64,000 nucleotides of DNA. Source: Kitasatospora setae KM-6054. GTDB taxonomy: Bacteria; Actinomycetota; Actinomycetes; Streptomycetales; Streptomycetaceae. Below, in pieces: positions 34,042 to 46,900 of the stretch; the first letter of the stretch is position 1; every line of letters starts with the position of its first letter. The position numbers and the translations under genes were made by a program. The stretch lies in contig NC_016109.1 in NCBI RefSeq assembly GCF_000269985.1, positions 7,901,001 to 7,965,000 of the forward strand. Reading direction: 5' to 3'. Below the pieces are notes generated by a model that was given only the letters and a program-made list of their open reading frames with translations, ran no database searches and was not told where the DNA came from.

Positions 34042-34078
34042 GACGGCCGGTCCTCGCGGTGCGCGGGGGCCGGCCGTC
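34042..34078 (+). terminator. Long hairpin after the 2-MIB operon
   Basis: 17-bp stem (34042-34058 with 34062-34078, two G-U pairs) and a 3-base loop. It lies between convergent genes and can act in both directions. Confidence 0.85.
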
Positions 34079-34197
34079 AGGCCGTGGCGCAGGACGGCGG
34101 CAGCGCCACCGGCCACCGCGAACAGGGCCGGCGTCACCAGTCCCGGCACGTCAGACGCCCCCCGCGCGGGATCGGCCCGGGCGGGGGAACGGACGGG

Positions 34198-34440
34198 TCA
34201 GGCCGGGACGGCGGCTGCGTCGACGGCGGCTGTGTCGAGCGCGGTGGCGTCGAGGGCGCCGGACTTCGCCTGGGCGAGCAGGTCGGCGAACTGTTCGCGG
34301 CTCATCTGGATCCGCTGCCCGAAGTCGTCGGTGATGCGCACCCGCTGCTCCTCGGGGGCGTCGGCGTCGAGGAACAACTGCGGGCAGCCGCAGTCGCAGT
34401 TGCCGCAGAAGGTGGCGATCGGAACGAGGGTCTCCTGCAC
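34198..34440 (-). CDS. Small Cys-rich protein (CGNCDCGC motif)
   Basis: 80-residue protein of unknown function. The GTG at 34440 has AGGAGAG upstream. The N-terminal third carries VPIATFCGNCDCGCPQLFLD, four Cys in seven positions, a probable metal or cluster-binding knuckle. The middle reads VRITDDFGQRIQMSREQFADL and the tail is an Ala/Asp/Thr repeat. I recall short hypothetical streptomycete proteins of this type but no established role. It is divergent from a Met/His-rich membrane protein, with a perfect Crp-like site between them. Confidence 0.65.
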   Translation of the reverse strand: MQETLVPIATFCGNCDCGCPQLFLDADAPEEQRVRITDDFGQRIQMSREQFADLLAQAKSGALDATALDTAAVDAAAVPA

Positions 34441-34553
34441 GGTGCAGCTCTCCTGTCCGGGACCGGCCGGTCCGGGTCGGGGGTGGCGCGGCCCCGGGGG
34501 AGGGGCCGGAACAGTCGTCGTCCCGGACGGAGTTCGAGTTCCCGACCCGTTGA

Positions 34554-34569
34554 TGTGATCCAGGTCACA
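34554..34569. promoter_or_regulatory. Crp-like site TGTGATCCAGGTCACA
   Basis: Matches TGTGA-N6-TCACA exactly, and also the streptomycete Crp pattern GTG-N6-GNCAC. It lies in the 200-bp divergent region, 114 bases before the minus-strand start and 74 bases before the plus-strand start. Confidence 0.65.
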
Positions 34570-34642
34570 GTCACACGGGCGGGGGAGAGTCCGCCGGACC
34601 GGGGCCGGGCCGGGAGCCGGCGGGTGCGACGATGGGCCCGCG

Positions 34643-35461
34643 ATGGAACCGGGACGAGTCGGGCAGGTCGGGCGGAGCGGGCGGGCCGCGGTGTTCGCGG
34701 CCGGCTGCGTGCTGCTCGCCGCGACCGCCCACGCCCTGATGTCCGGTGCGCCGCTGCCCGGTTGGGCCCTGCTCGCCGCGTTCGGCGGCGTCGGCGGGCT
34801 GGGGTGGCTGTCGGGCGGCCGGGAGCGCGGGCCGCTGGCGGTCACCGGGCTGACCGTCGGCGTCCAGGCCCTGCTGCACGCGGTGTTCTCGCTCGGCCAG
34901 GCCGCGACCGCCGCGCCCGCGCCCGGCGGGATCGCCGCCCAGTGGGCCCGGTTGCTGCTCTGCGGCACCGGACCACCGGGCGGCGCCGGGCAGTTGAGTG
35001 CCGGGCCGGCGGGCGCCGAGCAGGTGGCGCGGCTGGTCGAGGCGGCCGGGATCGCGCCGGGGGACGGGATGACCGTCGTACCGCTGGACGAACCCGCGAC
35101 GGCCGCCACCTCCGGCATGGCCGCCATGCCGGACATGCCCGGCATGGCGATGGGCCACCACGCGGTGGCGGTGGTCGCCGGGCACCAGCACGGCGCCACG
35201 CTCGGCATGTTGGCCGCGCACCTGCTGGCCGCGCTGCTGCTCGGCCGGTGGCTGGCGGCGGGCGAACGCGCCGTGCACGGGCTGGCCCGGACCGTCGCCG
35301 CCCGGCTGTTCGCCCCCGTCCTGCTGCTGATCGGCGCCGTCCGCCCGGCCGTTCCGCGCCGACTCGGCCGGCCCCACCGGGCGGCGCGCCGCCCGGGGCC
35401 GCCCCCGCACCTCCGCTCGCCCGCCACCCGGGGACCGCCGGGGCCGGCCGCCGTCCGCTGA
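34643..35461 (+). CDS. Met/His-rich integral membrane protein (possible copper handling)
   Basis: 272-residue predicted membrane protein. Hydrophobic helices are visible at about residues 14-35, 38-58, 65-90 and 190-210 plus one near 230. A long loop contains the metal-ligand-like segment MAAMPDMPGMAMGHH. The C-terminal 50 residues are Arg/Pro-rich and probably cytoplasmic. Similar proteins lie near copper-export or copper-uptake genes in streptomycetes; an ECF sigma factor and a CopZ-like chaperone follow downstream on the same strand. Function inferred from ligands and context only. Confidence 0.6.
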   Translation: MEPGRVGQVGRSGRAAVFAAGCVLLAATAHALMSGAPLPGWALLAAFGGVGGLGWLSGGRERGPLAVTGLTVGVQALLHAVFSLGQAATAAPAPGGIAAQWARLLLCGTGPPGGAGQLSAGPAGAEQVARLVEAAGIAPGDGMTVVPLDEPATAATSGMAAMPDMPGMAMGHHAVAVVAGHQHGATLGMLAAHLLAALLLGRWLAAGERAVHGLARTVAARLFAPVLLLIGAVRPAVPRRLGRPHRAARRPGPPPHLRSPATRGPPGPAAVR

Positions 35462-35500
35462 CGGCCCGTCCGCCGCACCGGGGCTCCGCCGCATCCGTTC

Positions 35501-35557
35501 CCCGGGGCCCGTCCTCGCCCCCGTCGCCGCGACGGAGCGGCGAGGACGGGCCCCGGG
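35501..35557 (+). terminator. 19-bp perfect hairpin with inner hairpin
   Basis: Outer arms 35501-35519 and 35539-35557 are exact complements; the loop itself contains CCGTCG/CGACGG. It separates the membrane-protein gene from the sigma-factor gene. Confidence 0.85.
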
Positions 35558-35796
35558 CGGCGGTGCGGCTGCCGTGCGCCCCGGACCGGCCGCGCGGCCA
35601 CGCCCGGGCCCCTCCCGCGCACTCCCGCCGTCCGTCCCGTCCTGCCCGTCTCGTCCGTTCCGCGCGCTCCGTCCGGCCTGCCGGGAGCGCGCCGGGGGGC
35701 GGTGCGGCGGCGCGGCGTGATGTGGCGGGACGTGGCAGGACGTGGGCCGGGCGGCCGCTCCCGTCTCTTCTCTTCCGCGAGCGAGGACCTTCCGAG
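35558..35796. other. Intergenic region before the ECF sigma factor
   Basis: GC-rich with no recognisable gene. The stretch just before the start (35740-35796) is pyrimidine-rich (CTCTTCTCTTCC). No clear promoter hexamers. Confidence 0.4.
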
Positions 35797-36459
35797 ATGA
35801 CCCCTGCCCTCCCCCTGACCGCCCGTCCCGCGACGGCCCGTCCCACGAACGCCCGTCCCACGAACGCCCGTTCCGCCCCGCGCGTCGACGACGCGGAGGT
35901 GACCGCCTGGGCGCTGGCCGCCCGTGGTGGTGACCCGGTGGCCGTCGAGCGGTTCGTCCGGGCCACCCGGGCCGACGTGTGGCGGTTCGTCGCGCGGCTC
36001 AGCGGCGAACCCCAGGCCGCCGACGACCTCACCCAGGACACCTACCTGCGGGCGCTGCGCAGCCTGCCCCGGTTCGAGGGCCGCTCCTCGGCCCGGACCT
36101 GGCTGCTGGCGATCGCCCGCCGCGTCGTCGTGGACCGCCACCGCTTCGCCGCGTGCCGGCCCCGGCTGCTGGACACCGACGACTGGCAGGGCGCCGCCGA
36201 ACGCGCCCAGCCGCGCGGCCTGCCCGGCTTCGACGAGGGCGTGGCGCTCGGCGACCTGCTGGCCGCGCTCCCCGCCGAGCGCCGGGACGCCTTCGTGCTG
36301 ACCGCGCTGCTCGGCCTGCCCTACGAGCGGGCCGCCGAGGTGGCGGGCTGCCCGGTCGGCACCGTCCGCTCCCGGGTGAACCGGGCCCGCACCGTCCTGA
36401 TCAGGCAACTCGCCGACGCCGAGCACGCCGACCGGGCGCTGGTCGCCCGGGCGGCCTGA
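35797..36459 (+). CDS. ECF sigma factor (sigma-70 family)
   Basis: 220-residue alternative sigma factor. Residues 1-28 hold a short repeat (ARPTNARPTNAR) encoded by tandem DNA. Region 2 follows (WRFVARLSGEPQAADDLTQD, TYLRALRSLPRFEGRSSART) and region 4 after a 45-residue linker (LPYERAAEVAGCPVGTVRSR). No anti-sigma gene is adjacent. It resembles actinobacterial ECF factors of the SigC type. The neighbouring copper-related genes make a metal or envelope stress role plausible. Confidence 0.88.
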   Translation: MTPALPLTARPATARPTNARPTNARSAPRVDDAEVTAWALAARGGDPVAVERFVRATRADVWRFVARLSGEPQAADDLTQDTYLRALRSLPRFEGRSSARTWLLAIARRVVVDRHRFAACRPRLLDTDDWQGAAERAQPRGLPGFDEGVALGDLLAALPAERRDAFVLTALLGLPYERAAEVAGCPVGTVRSRVNRARTVLIRQLADAEHADRALVARAA

Positions 36460-36575
36460 ACGGTTCCCCGCTCCATCCGATGGGGGCACCCGGCCGCGTG
36501 TCAGGGTGCCCGCGCCGGTCGCCGTGCGCTGTCGTGGACGGGCACGGAAACACCCACCGAACGGGAGCACGTCCT

Positions 36576-36782
36576 ATGAGCACCACCGTTTTCGCCGTCG
36601 ACGGCATGAGCTGCGGCCACTGCGAGAAGACCGTCAGCGCCGGGCTCGCCGTCCTGCCGGGCGTCACCGCCGTCACCGCCGACGCCAAGGCCGGGCGGGT
36701 CACCGTCACCGGGGACGTCGACGAGGCGGGCGTCCGGGCCGCGGTCGACGAGGCCGGGTTCGTGCTCACCGGCCGGGTCTGA
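36576..36782 (+). CDS. copZ: CopZ-like heavy-metal-associated (HMA) chaperone
   Basis: 68-residue cytoplasmic copper chaperone with the metal-binding loop in VDGMSCGHCEKTV (MxCxxC) and the beta-alpha-beta-beta-alpha-beta ferredoxin-like pattern. GGGAG precedes the ATG. It would carry Cu(I) to a P1B ATPase or CsoR-type sensor, neither of which is in the window; the adjacent transposase remnant and rearranged DNA downstream may have removed the ATPase gene that normally follows. Confidence 0.88.
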   Translation: MSTTVFAVDGMSCGHCEKTVSAGLAVLPGVTAVTADAKAGRVTVTGDVDEAGVRAAVDEAGFVLTGRV

Positions 36783-36882
36783 GAAAGTGTCGGGCGAGTG
36801 ATCAACTCCATGGCGTGACCCATGGCCGGTGATCTTCGTGGTCTGCGGGCTCGCGAAGGTCACCGGCAGGTGTGTCTGTTCG

Positions 36883-37080
36883 TGTGAGCCGTCCTGTGAC
36901 TCGTCGTTGACGGACGCCCGGTGGGCGGTGATCGAGCCGCTGCTGCCGGAGCGGGATCCGCGCCGGGGCGGCCGTCCGCTGGGGTTCCCGCGTCGTCCGG
37001 TCGTGGACACCGTGCTGTACGTGCCGGTCAGCGGATGCGCGTGGCGGCTGGCCCCGCACGATCCGGTGCCGTGGGACGCG
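36883..37080 (+). pseudogene. IS5-family transposase, N-terminal fragment
   Basis: Reads SSLTDARWAVIEPLLPERDP, RRGGRPLGFPRRPVVDTVLY, VPVSGCAWRLAPHDPVPWD, the first about 65 residues of a streptomycete IS5-family transposase, then homology ends at about 37080 where the minus-strand DUF3311 fragment begins. A matching C-terminal piece on the other strand lies at 57636-57890, beyond the far end of the tubulin/cyclase operon. Confidence 0.7.
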
Positions 37081-37319
37081 GGCGGCCCTCGGCGGCGAAC
37101 AGGAACGGGCGCGTCCGCAGCGGAGGCGGCCCGGCGGGCCGCCTCGTCACGCCGGATCAGCAGGTACGCGGTGCCGGTGAACAGCGCCGACAGCAGCACC
37201 CACAGCAGCTGGTACCAGGAGAAGAACGGCATCCCGCCGAGCTTCGGGGTGACCTTGCGGTACGACGGTACCCACATCATCACCACGATCGGCACCAGTA
37301 GGCACAGCCCGGCCAGCAC
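37081..37319 (-). pseudogene. DUF3311 membrane protein, 3' end lost
   Basis: GTG at 37319 opens VLAGLCLLVPIVVMMWVPSY and a second helix FFSWYQLLWVLLSALFTGTA, the two-helix DUF3311 protein that normally precedes and partners a sodium:solute symporter gene. The reading frame runs into the transposase remnant near 37080, and no symporter follows, so the unit is broken. It begins 49 bp after the last gene of the conflict operon. Confidence 0.65.
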
Positions 37320-37368
37320 CCGGGCGCCCCGCCGGGCCCGGGCGCCCCGCCGGGGCCCGGCACCGGGC

Positions 37369-39387
37369 TCACCACAGCAGGAGCGCCATCACCAACACTG
37401 CTATCAGCCCCAGTCCGACGCCCAACACGCCTAATATGATGCCCAGTTGAGACCCCTGCGGGGGTGGTTGCGGCGGTGGCGGCGACGAGGGCGGGCGCGG
37501 CGGGACGGGCCGGGGCAGGACCTCCGGGAGGTCGTCGGGTTCGGCAGGGGGTGTAAGGACGGCCGGGGGAGCGGGCGGAGGCGCGGCCGGGGGAGCGGGC
37601 GGTGGGGCCGGAGGCGCCTCCGGGGACGGCTCACCAGGTGGTCCGGCCGTCCCGGCGGGTTCGGAAGGGGGGAGCGGCTGCCCCGGGACGGCACGGGCCC
37701 GGTGGTGGAACAACTCCTGCCAGACTTCGGACGGCAGGTCGGGCGCGGCCCGCTCCGACCCGGGCGGCGGGACCAGCAGGGCCAGCAACTCCCGTTCGGC
37801 CGGGGTGTTGTCGAGCAGCAGCCCCGTGAACAGGGCGACCAGTGCCTGGTGGTGCTGCTGGTCCCGCAGGTGGGGGAGGACCGCCCAGTCGAACAGCCAG
37901 ACGGCGCGCTCGACGCCCTTGCCCTCGGCGTCCGGCCCCGCGGCGGTGCGGTCGATGAACAGCCGTTGGCTCAGCACCTGGGCGCAGAGCAGCGACCTCT
38001 CGCCGGGACTGCGCTCCCGGCCGCGGACGTGCAGGGCCTGCAGCAGCTGGTTGGTGGCGGAGACCGACAGGCTCTCCTCGCGCAGGACCTCCAGCAGCGG
38101 CTCCTCGCCGGCCTCGGCCAGCTCGCACAGCCGGGCGACGACCGCCTTGGCGTCCGCGCCGGGCCGGTCGAGGCACCGGCGGACCTCCGCGACGGGCGCG
38201 GGGACGTGGGGCGCGGGGACGTAGACGGTGGGGAACTCGGCCTCGTCCTCCTGGTACGGGGGCCGGTCGGGGTGCCGGTGCCGGTTCCGGTCGGCCCGTT
38301 CCCCGTAGCGGTCGGGTTCGGCCCGTTCCCCGTAGCGGTCGGGGACGTCCCGTTCGCCGTGGCGGTCGGGGACGTCCCGGTGCTCGGGGCCGCCGCGCCC
38401 GTCCCGGTCCCGGTGGTCCCGGTGGTCCCGGTGGTCGCCGTCGGCCGGGGAGTGCCGGGGCCGGGGGTGCGGGGGCGGGGTGCCCCGGAGGGCGCGGGCG
38501 AGCAGGCGCAGGCGTTCCTCGGGCGGCCGCCCGGCGGCGTTCCGCAGGGCGGGGGCGGTGAGTTCGGGCAGGCCCGAGCTCCCGTGGGCGGGGCGGTTCA
38601 GCAGCCGTTCCACCAGCCGGGCGGCGAGTTCGTGGGCCTCGTCGTGCTCGGCCCGGCGGGGGTCGATGCGGGAGCGTTCGTGCTGCGGGCCGGAGTCGGT
38701 GGTCCAGTCGTCGACCCAGGTGACCGTGAGGTCGTGGCGGTCCGTCACGTCGTAGGTGGCGAAGGTCCACGGCTGGGGGAGCCAGCGGCGGCCGAAGATC
38801 TCGTACAGGCCCCGGATCGCGGCGGCGGACGGGTTGCGGTCGGGCCAGCCGGGCAGGGCGTCGACGCGCAGCGAGAGCCGGGAGCCGGGGCGGCGCAGCA
38901 GGGCCGCGGTGGCGACCGTGAGCGCGTCGCGGACCTCGGCGATCCGTTCCGGGCCGTCGGCCCAGGCCCGCTCGGAGAGGTCCCGCAGCCGGGCGGTGCC
39001 GACCGGTTCGCAGGTGCCGGTGGCCTGTTCGGCGAACTGCCTGGTGCTGATCGGCCAGTCGTGCAGGGCGAGCGCGGTGCGGGCGGTGAGCGAGTGGGGG
39101 GTGCCGAGCAGCAGGTGGCAGGCGGTGTTCGGCCGTCCGGCGGCGTCCCAGGTGGGCCAGCGCCGGATGACGACGGTCTCGTCGCGCTTGGTGAAGGTGC
39201 GGACCAGGCCGGGGCGTTCCGCGTTGTCGACCCGGAGCAGCGGGGCCAGTTCGCGGGCGAGGTCGTCGGCGACCTCCGGGGGGCAGGACCAGGCGGCGGG
39301 GGCCAGGCCGGAGCTGCGGCGGCCCTGGTTGCCCTGCCAGCGGAACACGACCTGGTCGACGTACTCGCTCGGTCCGGTGGTGTTCAT
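37369..39387 (-). CDS. GAP1-like (GTPase-associated protein) with C-terminal membrane anchor
   Basis: 672-residue protein and last complete gene of the conflict operon. The N-terminal about 290 residues (VDQVVFRWQGNQGRRSSGLA, TRTFTKRDETVVIRRW-like region, LSLRVDALPGWPDRNP) look like the GAP1-N1 domain found next to paired GTPases in bacterial conflict systems. Residues about 305-365 are a charged tandem repeat (PDRYGERAEPDRYGER). A helical middle part follows (about 380-545), then a Pro-rich segment and a single C-terminal transmembrane helix (LGIILGVLGVGLGLIAVLVM). The ATG at 39387 overlaps the preceding stop (ATGA). Presumed to modulate or recruit the GTPase at the membrane. Domain call from memory of the family. 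Confidence 0.7.
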   Translation of the reverse strand: MNTTGPSEYVDQVVFRWQGNQGRRSSGLAPAAWSCPPEVADDLARELAPLLRVDNAERPGLVRTFTKRDETVVIRRWPTWDAAGRPNTACHLLLGTPHSLTARTALALHDWPISTRQFAEQATGTCEPVGTARLRDLSERAWADGPERIAEVRDALTVATAALLRRPGSRLSLRVDALPGWPDRNPSAAAIRGLYEIFGRRWLPQPWTFATYDVTDRHDLTVTWVDDWTTDSGPQHERSRIDPRRAEHDEAHELAARLVERLLNRPAHGSSGLPELTAPALRNAAGRPPEERLRLLARALRGTPPPHPRPRHSPADGDHRDHRDHRDRDGRGGPEHRDVPDRHGERDVPDRYGERAEPDRYGERADRNRHRHPDRPPYQEDEAEFPTVYVPAPHVPAPVAEVRRCLDRPGADAKAVVARLCELAEAGEEPLLEVLREESLSVSATNQLLQALHVRGRERSPGERSLLCAQVLSQRLFIDRTAAGPDAEGKGVERAVWLFDWAVLPHLRDQQHHQALVALFTGLLLDNTPAERELLALLVPPPGSERAAPDLPSEVWQELFHHRARAVPGQPLPPSEPAGTAGPPGEPSPEAPPAPPPAPPAAPPPAPPAVLTPPAEPDDLPEVLPRPVPPRPPSSPPPPQPPPQGSQLGIILGVLGVGLGLIAVLVMALLLW
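38270..38430 (-). repeat. Coding repeat of the GAP1-like protein (about 30-bp units)
   Basis: Several copies of a unit around CGTTCCCCGTAGCGGTCGG encode PDRYGER-type residues; neighbouring GGTGGTCCC triplet-like units encode HRDHRD. A candidate variable-number repeat. Confidence 0.6.
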
Positions 39388-41428
39388 CGTCCGGCCTCCG
39401 GGGCGGTGCGGGCGTCGGGCAGGTCGATGACGCCGTGCGCGGCGAGCAGGGCGATCAGCGGCTCCAGGACCCGCTGCGCCCGGACGCCGTGCGGGTAGCG
39501 GCGGTCCTGCTGCCGTCCGCCGGTGGCGGAGGCGATGTGCATGGTGCAGTGCAGGGCGGTGTCGAAGGGGCGCAGCCAGGACTTCCCGGCGTGGCGGTGC
39601 AGCAGCGCGTACACGTCGCGGCTCTCCTCGTGCAGCCGTCGCCGGCTCAGGGGGGTGGTGCCGGGTTCGGTCAGCCAGCGGTCCACGGGGGGTTCGGTGC
39701 GCAGCAGGTCGGCCTTGGAGACCACGACCGCGGACGGCACGGTCAGGTGCGGGCCGGTGCGCGGGACGCGGTCCAGGACGGTGGCGAACGCGGGGTCGCC
39801 GTCCCGGTTGACGCGCAGTCCGAGCGAGGCGCGCAGTTCGTCGAGCTGGGGCAGGGGCACGGCGAGGAGCGGGTCGACGACGAAGACCAGGGCGTCGACG
39901 CCGAGCAGGAAGCGCAGCAGCGCGTCGGTGCGCAGCAGGTCCTCCCCGGCCAGGTCGAAGAAGGCCAGCGGGCGGGTCCGGCCGCGGGAGTCGGTGATCA
40001 GCAGGGACTCGACGAACCGGACCGGCTCGTCGTCGCCGAGCCCGGCGGTGTGGCCGATCACGTTGCCGTTGCGCAGCGGCACCACCTGCCGGTTCAGGAA
40101 GTTGGCGTGCTGCTCCGGGTTGACGGACTGCCAGCTGACGCCGTACGGCTTCAGCCGGTCGTCGGTGATCTCGGCGATCATCTGGGCCAGCAGGTGGCTC
40201 TTGCCGGTGTTGGACTGGCCGATCATGGCGACGGTCAGCGGGCGCCCGTTGAGCAGGTACGGCACCGGGACGTGGTGCGTCGGGCTGCCCGTGCAGCGCT
40301 GGAAGGCGCCGCGCAGCTCGTCGGCGCGCAGTTGCCGGCTCTGCTGTGCGGTGAGCCGGTACGGCTGGAGCTCCTGGAAGGAGTCGGGGACGTACAGCGC
40401 CTGCGGATCGAAGTGGATGCGTTCCAGGCAGGACGGGCACAGCACCCCGTCCTCGTCGGCCTCCGGGCCGTCCGGGCCGCCGCCGGTGCCGCCGTCCGCG
40501 GCGCGCTTGAGGGCGACGGCCCGGTCGAACGCGGCGCGGTGCGGGGCGAGGTCGTCGGGGTCGCGGACGGCGGCCTGGCCGTGCCCGGGCGCGAGCAGGT
40601 CGCGGAGCGCCGCCGGAGCGGGCCGGTCCGCGGCCCGGGGGGCGAACGAGGAGCGCATGCTGTGGGCGAGCGAACGGTGGTCGGCCAGGTCGGCCGGCTC
40701 CCGGTCGGGGTCGCCCTCCTGCCCGGTGACCAGGCGGTACATCACCTGGGCGGCGCTCCACAGGGTGTCGCGCGGGTCGTTCTCCCCGGTGCCGCCGCGC
40801 AGTTCGGGCGAGGCGTACGGGGCGGTGCCGCCCGCGGTGCGCGGCCGGCCGGTGCGGGTGACCGCGTGCAGACCCCACAGCTGCACGGACCGCCCGTCCC
40901 AGCGCACGGTCGCCGGGGTGACGCCCTGGTGGACCAGGCCGAGCTCGGCGAGCAGCGCGGCGGCGTCGACCAGGTCCCGTTCGACGACCCGCAGTTGGAC
41001 GCCGGGCAGGCCGTGCAGCTGGTCGACCCGGGTGCCGCGCGGCGGCAGGTAGAGGACGAACGGCTCGGCCGCCTCCAGGTCGTAGCCGAGCAGCGTCGGG
41101 AACAGCCGGGCGGCCGGACCGCCCTCGAAGGCGCGGTGCAGCCGCAGGGCGGCCGCCGCCTCCGCGTCCAGTGCGTCACGGGCCGCCTCGGCCGGGCCGG
41201 CACCGTCCGCGGCGGCGGCCCGGACCTGCACGCAGCGCTTGCCGCCGAGCGACGCGTTGCGCATCGGGGGCCCGCCGCGGCCGGTGCCGGACGGGTCGGG
41301 GCCGAACCGGGCGGGGGCCACCAGCCGCCGCCCGGCGGGCGTCAGGTACGGCAGGTCCACGGCTTTCTGCGGGCCGGGGCCGCCGGGGCCGTTCAGGTCC
41401 CGCGGGCGCGGGCCGGGCCGGGTGCTGC

Positions 41429-41435
<7 letters not shown>
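39384..41435 (-). CDS. Pseudokinase-TRAFAC GTPase fusion protein
   Basis: 683 residues. The N-terminal part (about 55-290) has a protein-kinase shape: a Lys in KRCVQVRAA, the catalytic-loop position reads GLVHQGVTPATVRWDG (no HRD Asp), and the APE-like GTAPYASPEL precedes ALWSAAQVMYRLVTGQ-type helix; key residues are lost, so it is probably a pseudokinase. A CPSC knuckle at about 333 is followed by a GTPase domain with Walker A GQSNTGKS (406-413), the G3 element DLAGE (494-498) and G4 SKAD (573-576). This resembles the double-GTPase/DO-GTPase family paired with GAP1 proteins in conflict systems. The start (GTG 41435 or 41432) overlaps the preceding stop; the stop overlaps the GAP1 start. Presumed cytoplasmic switch of the system. 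Confidence 0.72.
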
Positions 41436-43923
<2,488 letters not shown>

Positions 43924-43927
<4 letters not shown>

Positions 43928-46900
43928 GCCTCCTCACCGTCCCAACGCTCGGCGCCGCGCGACCGCCCGGGCTCCTCCGCGCGGGACGACCACCCGTACG
44001 ACGACTCGTCCCACTCCGCGACCCGGCCGGTGCCGCGGTCGGTGTACCGGTCGGTGTCGCGCTCGGTGTACCGGTCGGTGCTGCGGTCGGTGTCGCGGTC
44101 GGTGTACCGGTCGGTGTCTCGCTCGGCGTACCGGTCCGGGCCGGGGCCGCTCCGTTCCGCGGACCGGGGCGGCCGCTCGTCCCGTTCGTCGTCCCGTCCG
44201 TCGTCCCGTCCGGCGGGGCGGCGGGTGCCGAAGTCCTCTTCCTCCTCGCGGGGCGGGGCGGTCCGGGCGCCGTGCGGCTCGTCGTCGACGTCGTCGACCG
44301 GGCGCGGGTCCAACTGGCCGCTGCGGATGGCCTCCAGGAGCGTCGCCAGGTTCGGCTGGACGGCCCGCTGGTCGTTGAACTCCAGCCGCAGCGCGGCGGG
44401 CAGGGTCTCCGCCCAGAACTGCCACAGCGGGCGGAACCAGCCGTCGACCCGTTCCCCGCCGTTCTCTCGGCGGGTCCGGAGCATCTTCCGCTGCTGCGGC
44501 GCGATCTGCTCGACCAGCCGGACGAACAGCGGGTCGGGCCGGCTCGCCGAGCGGGTCAGGCCCGCCGGGTAGGCCGACATCAGGCGGCTGCAGTAGTCCT
44601 CGACGGTCCGTTCGTCGTCGAGCACCGTCCACCGCTCGTAGGCCCGCAGCAGTTCGGCCCAGCTGGAGACGCCGTTCTGCTGCTCGCCCAGCCGCAGCCG
44701 CACGCCCGGCACTTCCGGCCCGTGCTCCCGGAACAGTCGCAGCCGGATCAGCCGCGGGGAGTCCTCGGGGCCCTCCAACACGTCGACCTGCCCGTTCCAG
44801 AGCAGGTTGAGCAGCCGGTGCAGGATCAGGCGGCGGTCCGCCTCGGTGGAGACCAGCCAGTCGTCGCGGTGGCCCAGCCGCTGGCGCCAGCGCAGCACGT
44901 CGTCGCCCTGCTCGTTGTCCTTCGCCTTGGCCCACTGCCGGAGCATCTTGCGGGCCTCCGGCACCTGGGTGAGGCTCATCTCGCTGCGGAACAGCACCAC
45001 CGTGATCGACTGCGTCTCGACGCCCCGGAACTCGGCCCGGGCCTCCTTCGGCAGTCGCAGCGCCTTCCGCAGGAAGTCCTCCACCTCGTCCGAGGACTTC
45101 ACCCGCGGGTACGTCACCAGGGCCTTCAGCGGGCCGGTGCCCTCCGGTACGAAACCGGCCGGCAGCAGCCCGGCGAGCTTGCGGCCGAACTGCTCCAGCG
45201 CCTCCTTGCTGACCAGTTCGGCGTCCTCCTCGCTGCCCGCCGCCGCGGCCAGCAGCACCCCCATCGCGGGCAGCAGCGGACGCTCCTCCAACTGCTCGCC
45301 GCTCTCCGCGAACAGCCGCTTCACGCCCGCCTCGACGGCCGCCTTGACCTCGCCGACCGCACCGGCCGGGCTGCGCCGGCTGAGCGCGTTGGCCGCGCGC
45401 CACTCGTCGCCGCCGACCAGCCGCATCAGCAGGGCCGCCTGGTCCTCGCTCTCCGGCAGGCCCTCGCGGGCGGCCAGCCGGGCCACCAGGTCGTCGTAGA
45501 AGTGCTTGAGGTCGCGCTGCGGCGGCAGCAGGTACGACACGCCGGTGCGGTCCTCGTACAGCGTCTGGGACTGCTCGGCGAACGCCCGCGGCTCGTCCTT
45601 GGCGTGGCTGCGGAAGGCCGAGACCAGCCGGTTGACCTCGCTCTCCAGGGCCCGGGCGGCCGGTTCCCAGCGCTGCTGCTGGCTCTTCCACGCCTCGTGC
45701 CACACCTGGTGGCTGCGCCACTTGTACCAGGCGTCCTGGGCGCGCAGCACGGCCTGGACCTCCTCGTCGCCCCAGCGCGGCTGGGCGAGGCCGCCCATCC
45801 GGCGCCGGATCCGGGCCCCGCTCGGCGGGGTCTCGCGGGTGCCGGGCGGCAGCGGGGGCGTGTGGGTGCGCTGGTCGAGCATGCCGAGGAAGCCCAGCCG
45901 GGCCAGGGAGTCGCCGGCCTGCGGGTCGCCCCGCACGACCCGCTGCACGGTGAACGGGTCGACGCCCGCCAGCAGCCGGTCGACCGCCCGGCGGGGCGCG
46001 AAGTCCTTCGCCATCTCGGCGGTCCGGGCGGCCGCCTGCCGGGCCAGGTTGGCGAGTTCGGACTGCATGCCGGCCAGCCGGGCGGCCAGCCCCGCCTCGA
46101 TGGCCGAGCTGCCGCGCGGCTCCGGCGAGGGCGGCTGGATCGGCAGTTGGGGCCGCCGCAGCAGCTCCTCGAGCCCGGAGTCGGCGAACACCTGCTGCAC
46201 CAGGTCGGCGGCGCTCCGGCCCGGGCGGTGCGCCCGGTCGTCGAGCTGGTCGATCGAGGCGCGCAGGATCCGGCCGGACACCAGCGAGGCCAGCTCGTCC
46301 ACCGGCGCGGTCATCGAGGCGACCAGGCTGGTGGAGACGCCGCGCCGGCCGATGCCGGACGGCGCGACGGCGGCCCGCTGCACGCCCCGGTTGATGAAGC
46401 TCGCGGCGAAGGTCTGGTAGTCGTCGTCGGCCCTGGTCCGGGCGGCGCGGCCGTCGCCGAGCTCGGTGCCGATCAGCGACATCACCAGCGACACCATGGA
46501 GCGGCGCAGGTCGTCCGGGCGGATGCCCGCGGTGCGGTTGAACAGGAAGGCGGTCGGCAGGATGCCGGTGCGCAGCCGGATCGGGGCGGTGTGCGGGTAG
46601 CGGATGCGCAGCATCAGCTCCTCGTCCACGTCGCCGTGGTCGACTCCCAGCACGGGGGCGTTCTGCTCGTCCACCAGGCGGAACAGGTCGACCAGGGCGC
46701 GGGCCGAGTTCAGCTCCGCCTCCCGGCCGCCACCGCCGGACACCGGGAACGCCGAGGGCATCACCACCAGCGGGTAGACCTTGACGCCGTCGAAGCCCTT
46801 CTCCCGGAAGGCGTGGTTGATCAGGTAGAGGTAGTCCAGGAAGATGCCCGCGCCGGTGCCGCCGGCCACCGAGAACGCCACGAAGACGTCGCACCCGCTG

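Noticed and set aside
37369..40878. One 1169-codon minus-strand protein upstream of DUF3311
   Set aside because: Its first half is antiphase Arg/Pro sequence over the pseudokinase-GTPase gene; the true start is the ATG at 39387 overlapping the previous stop.
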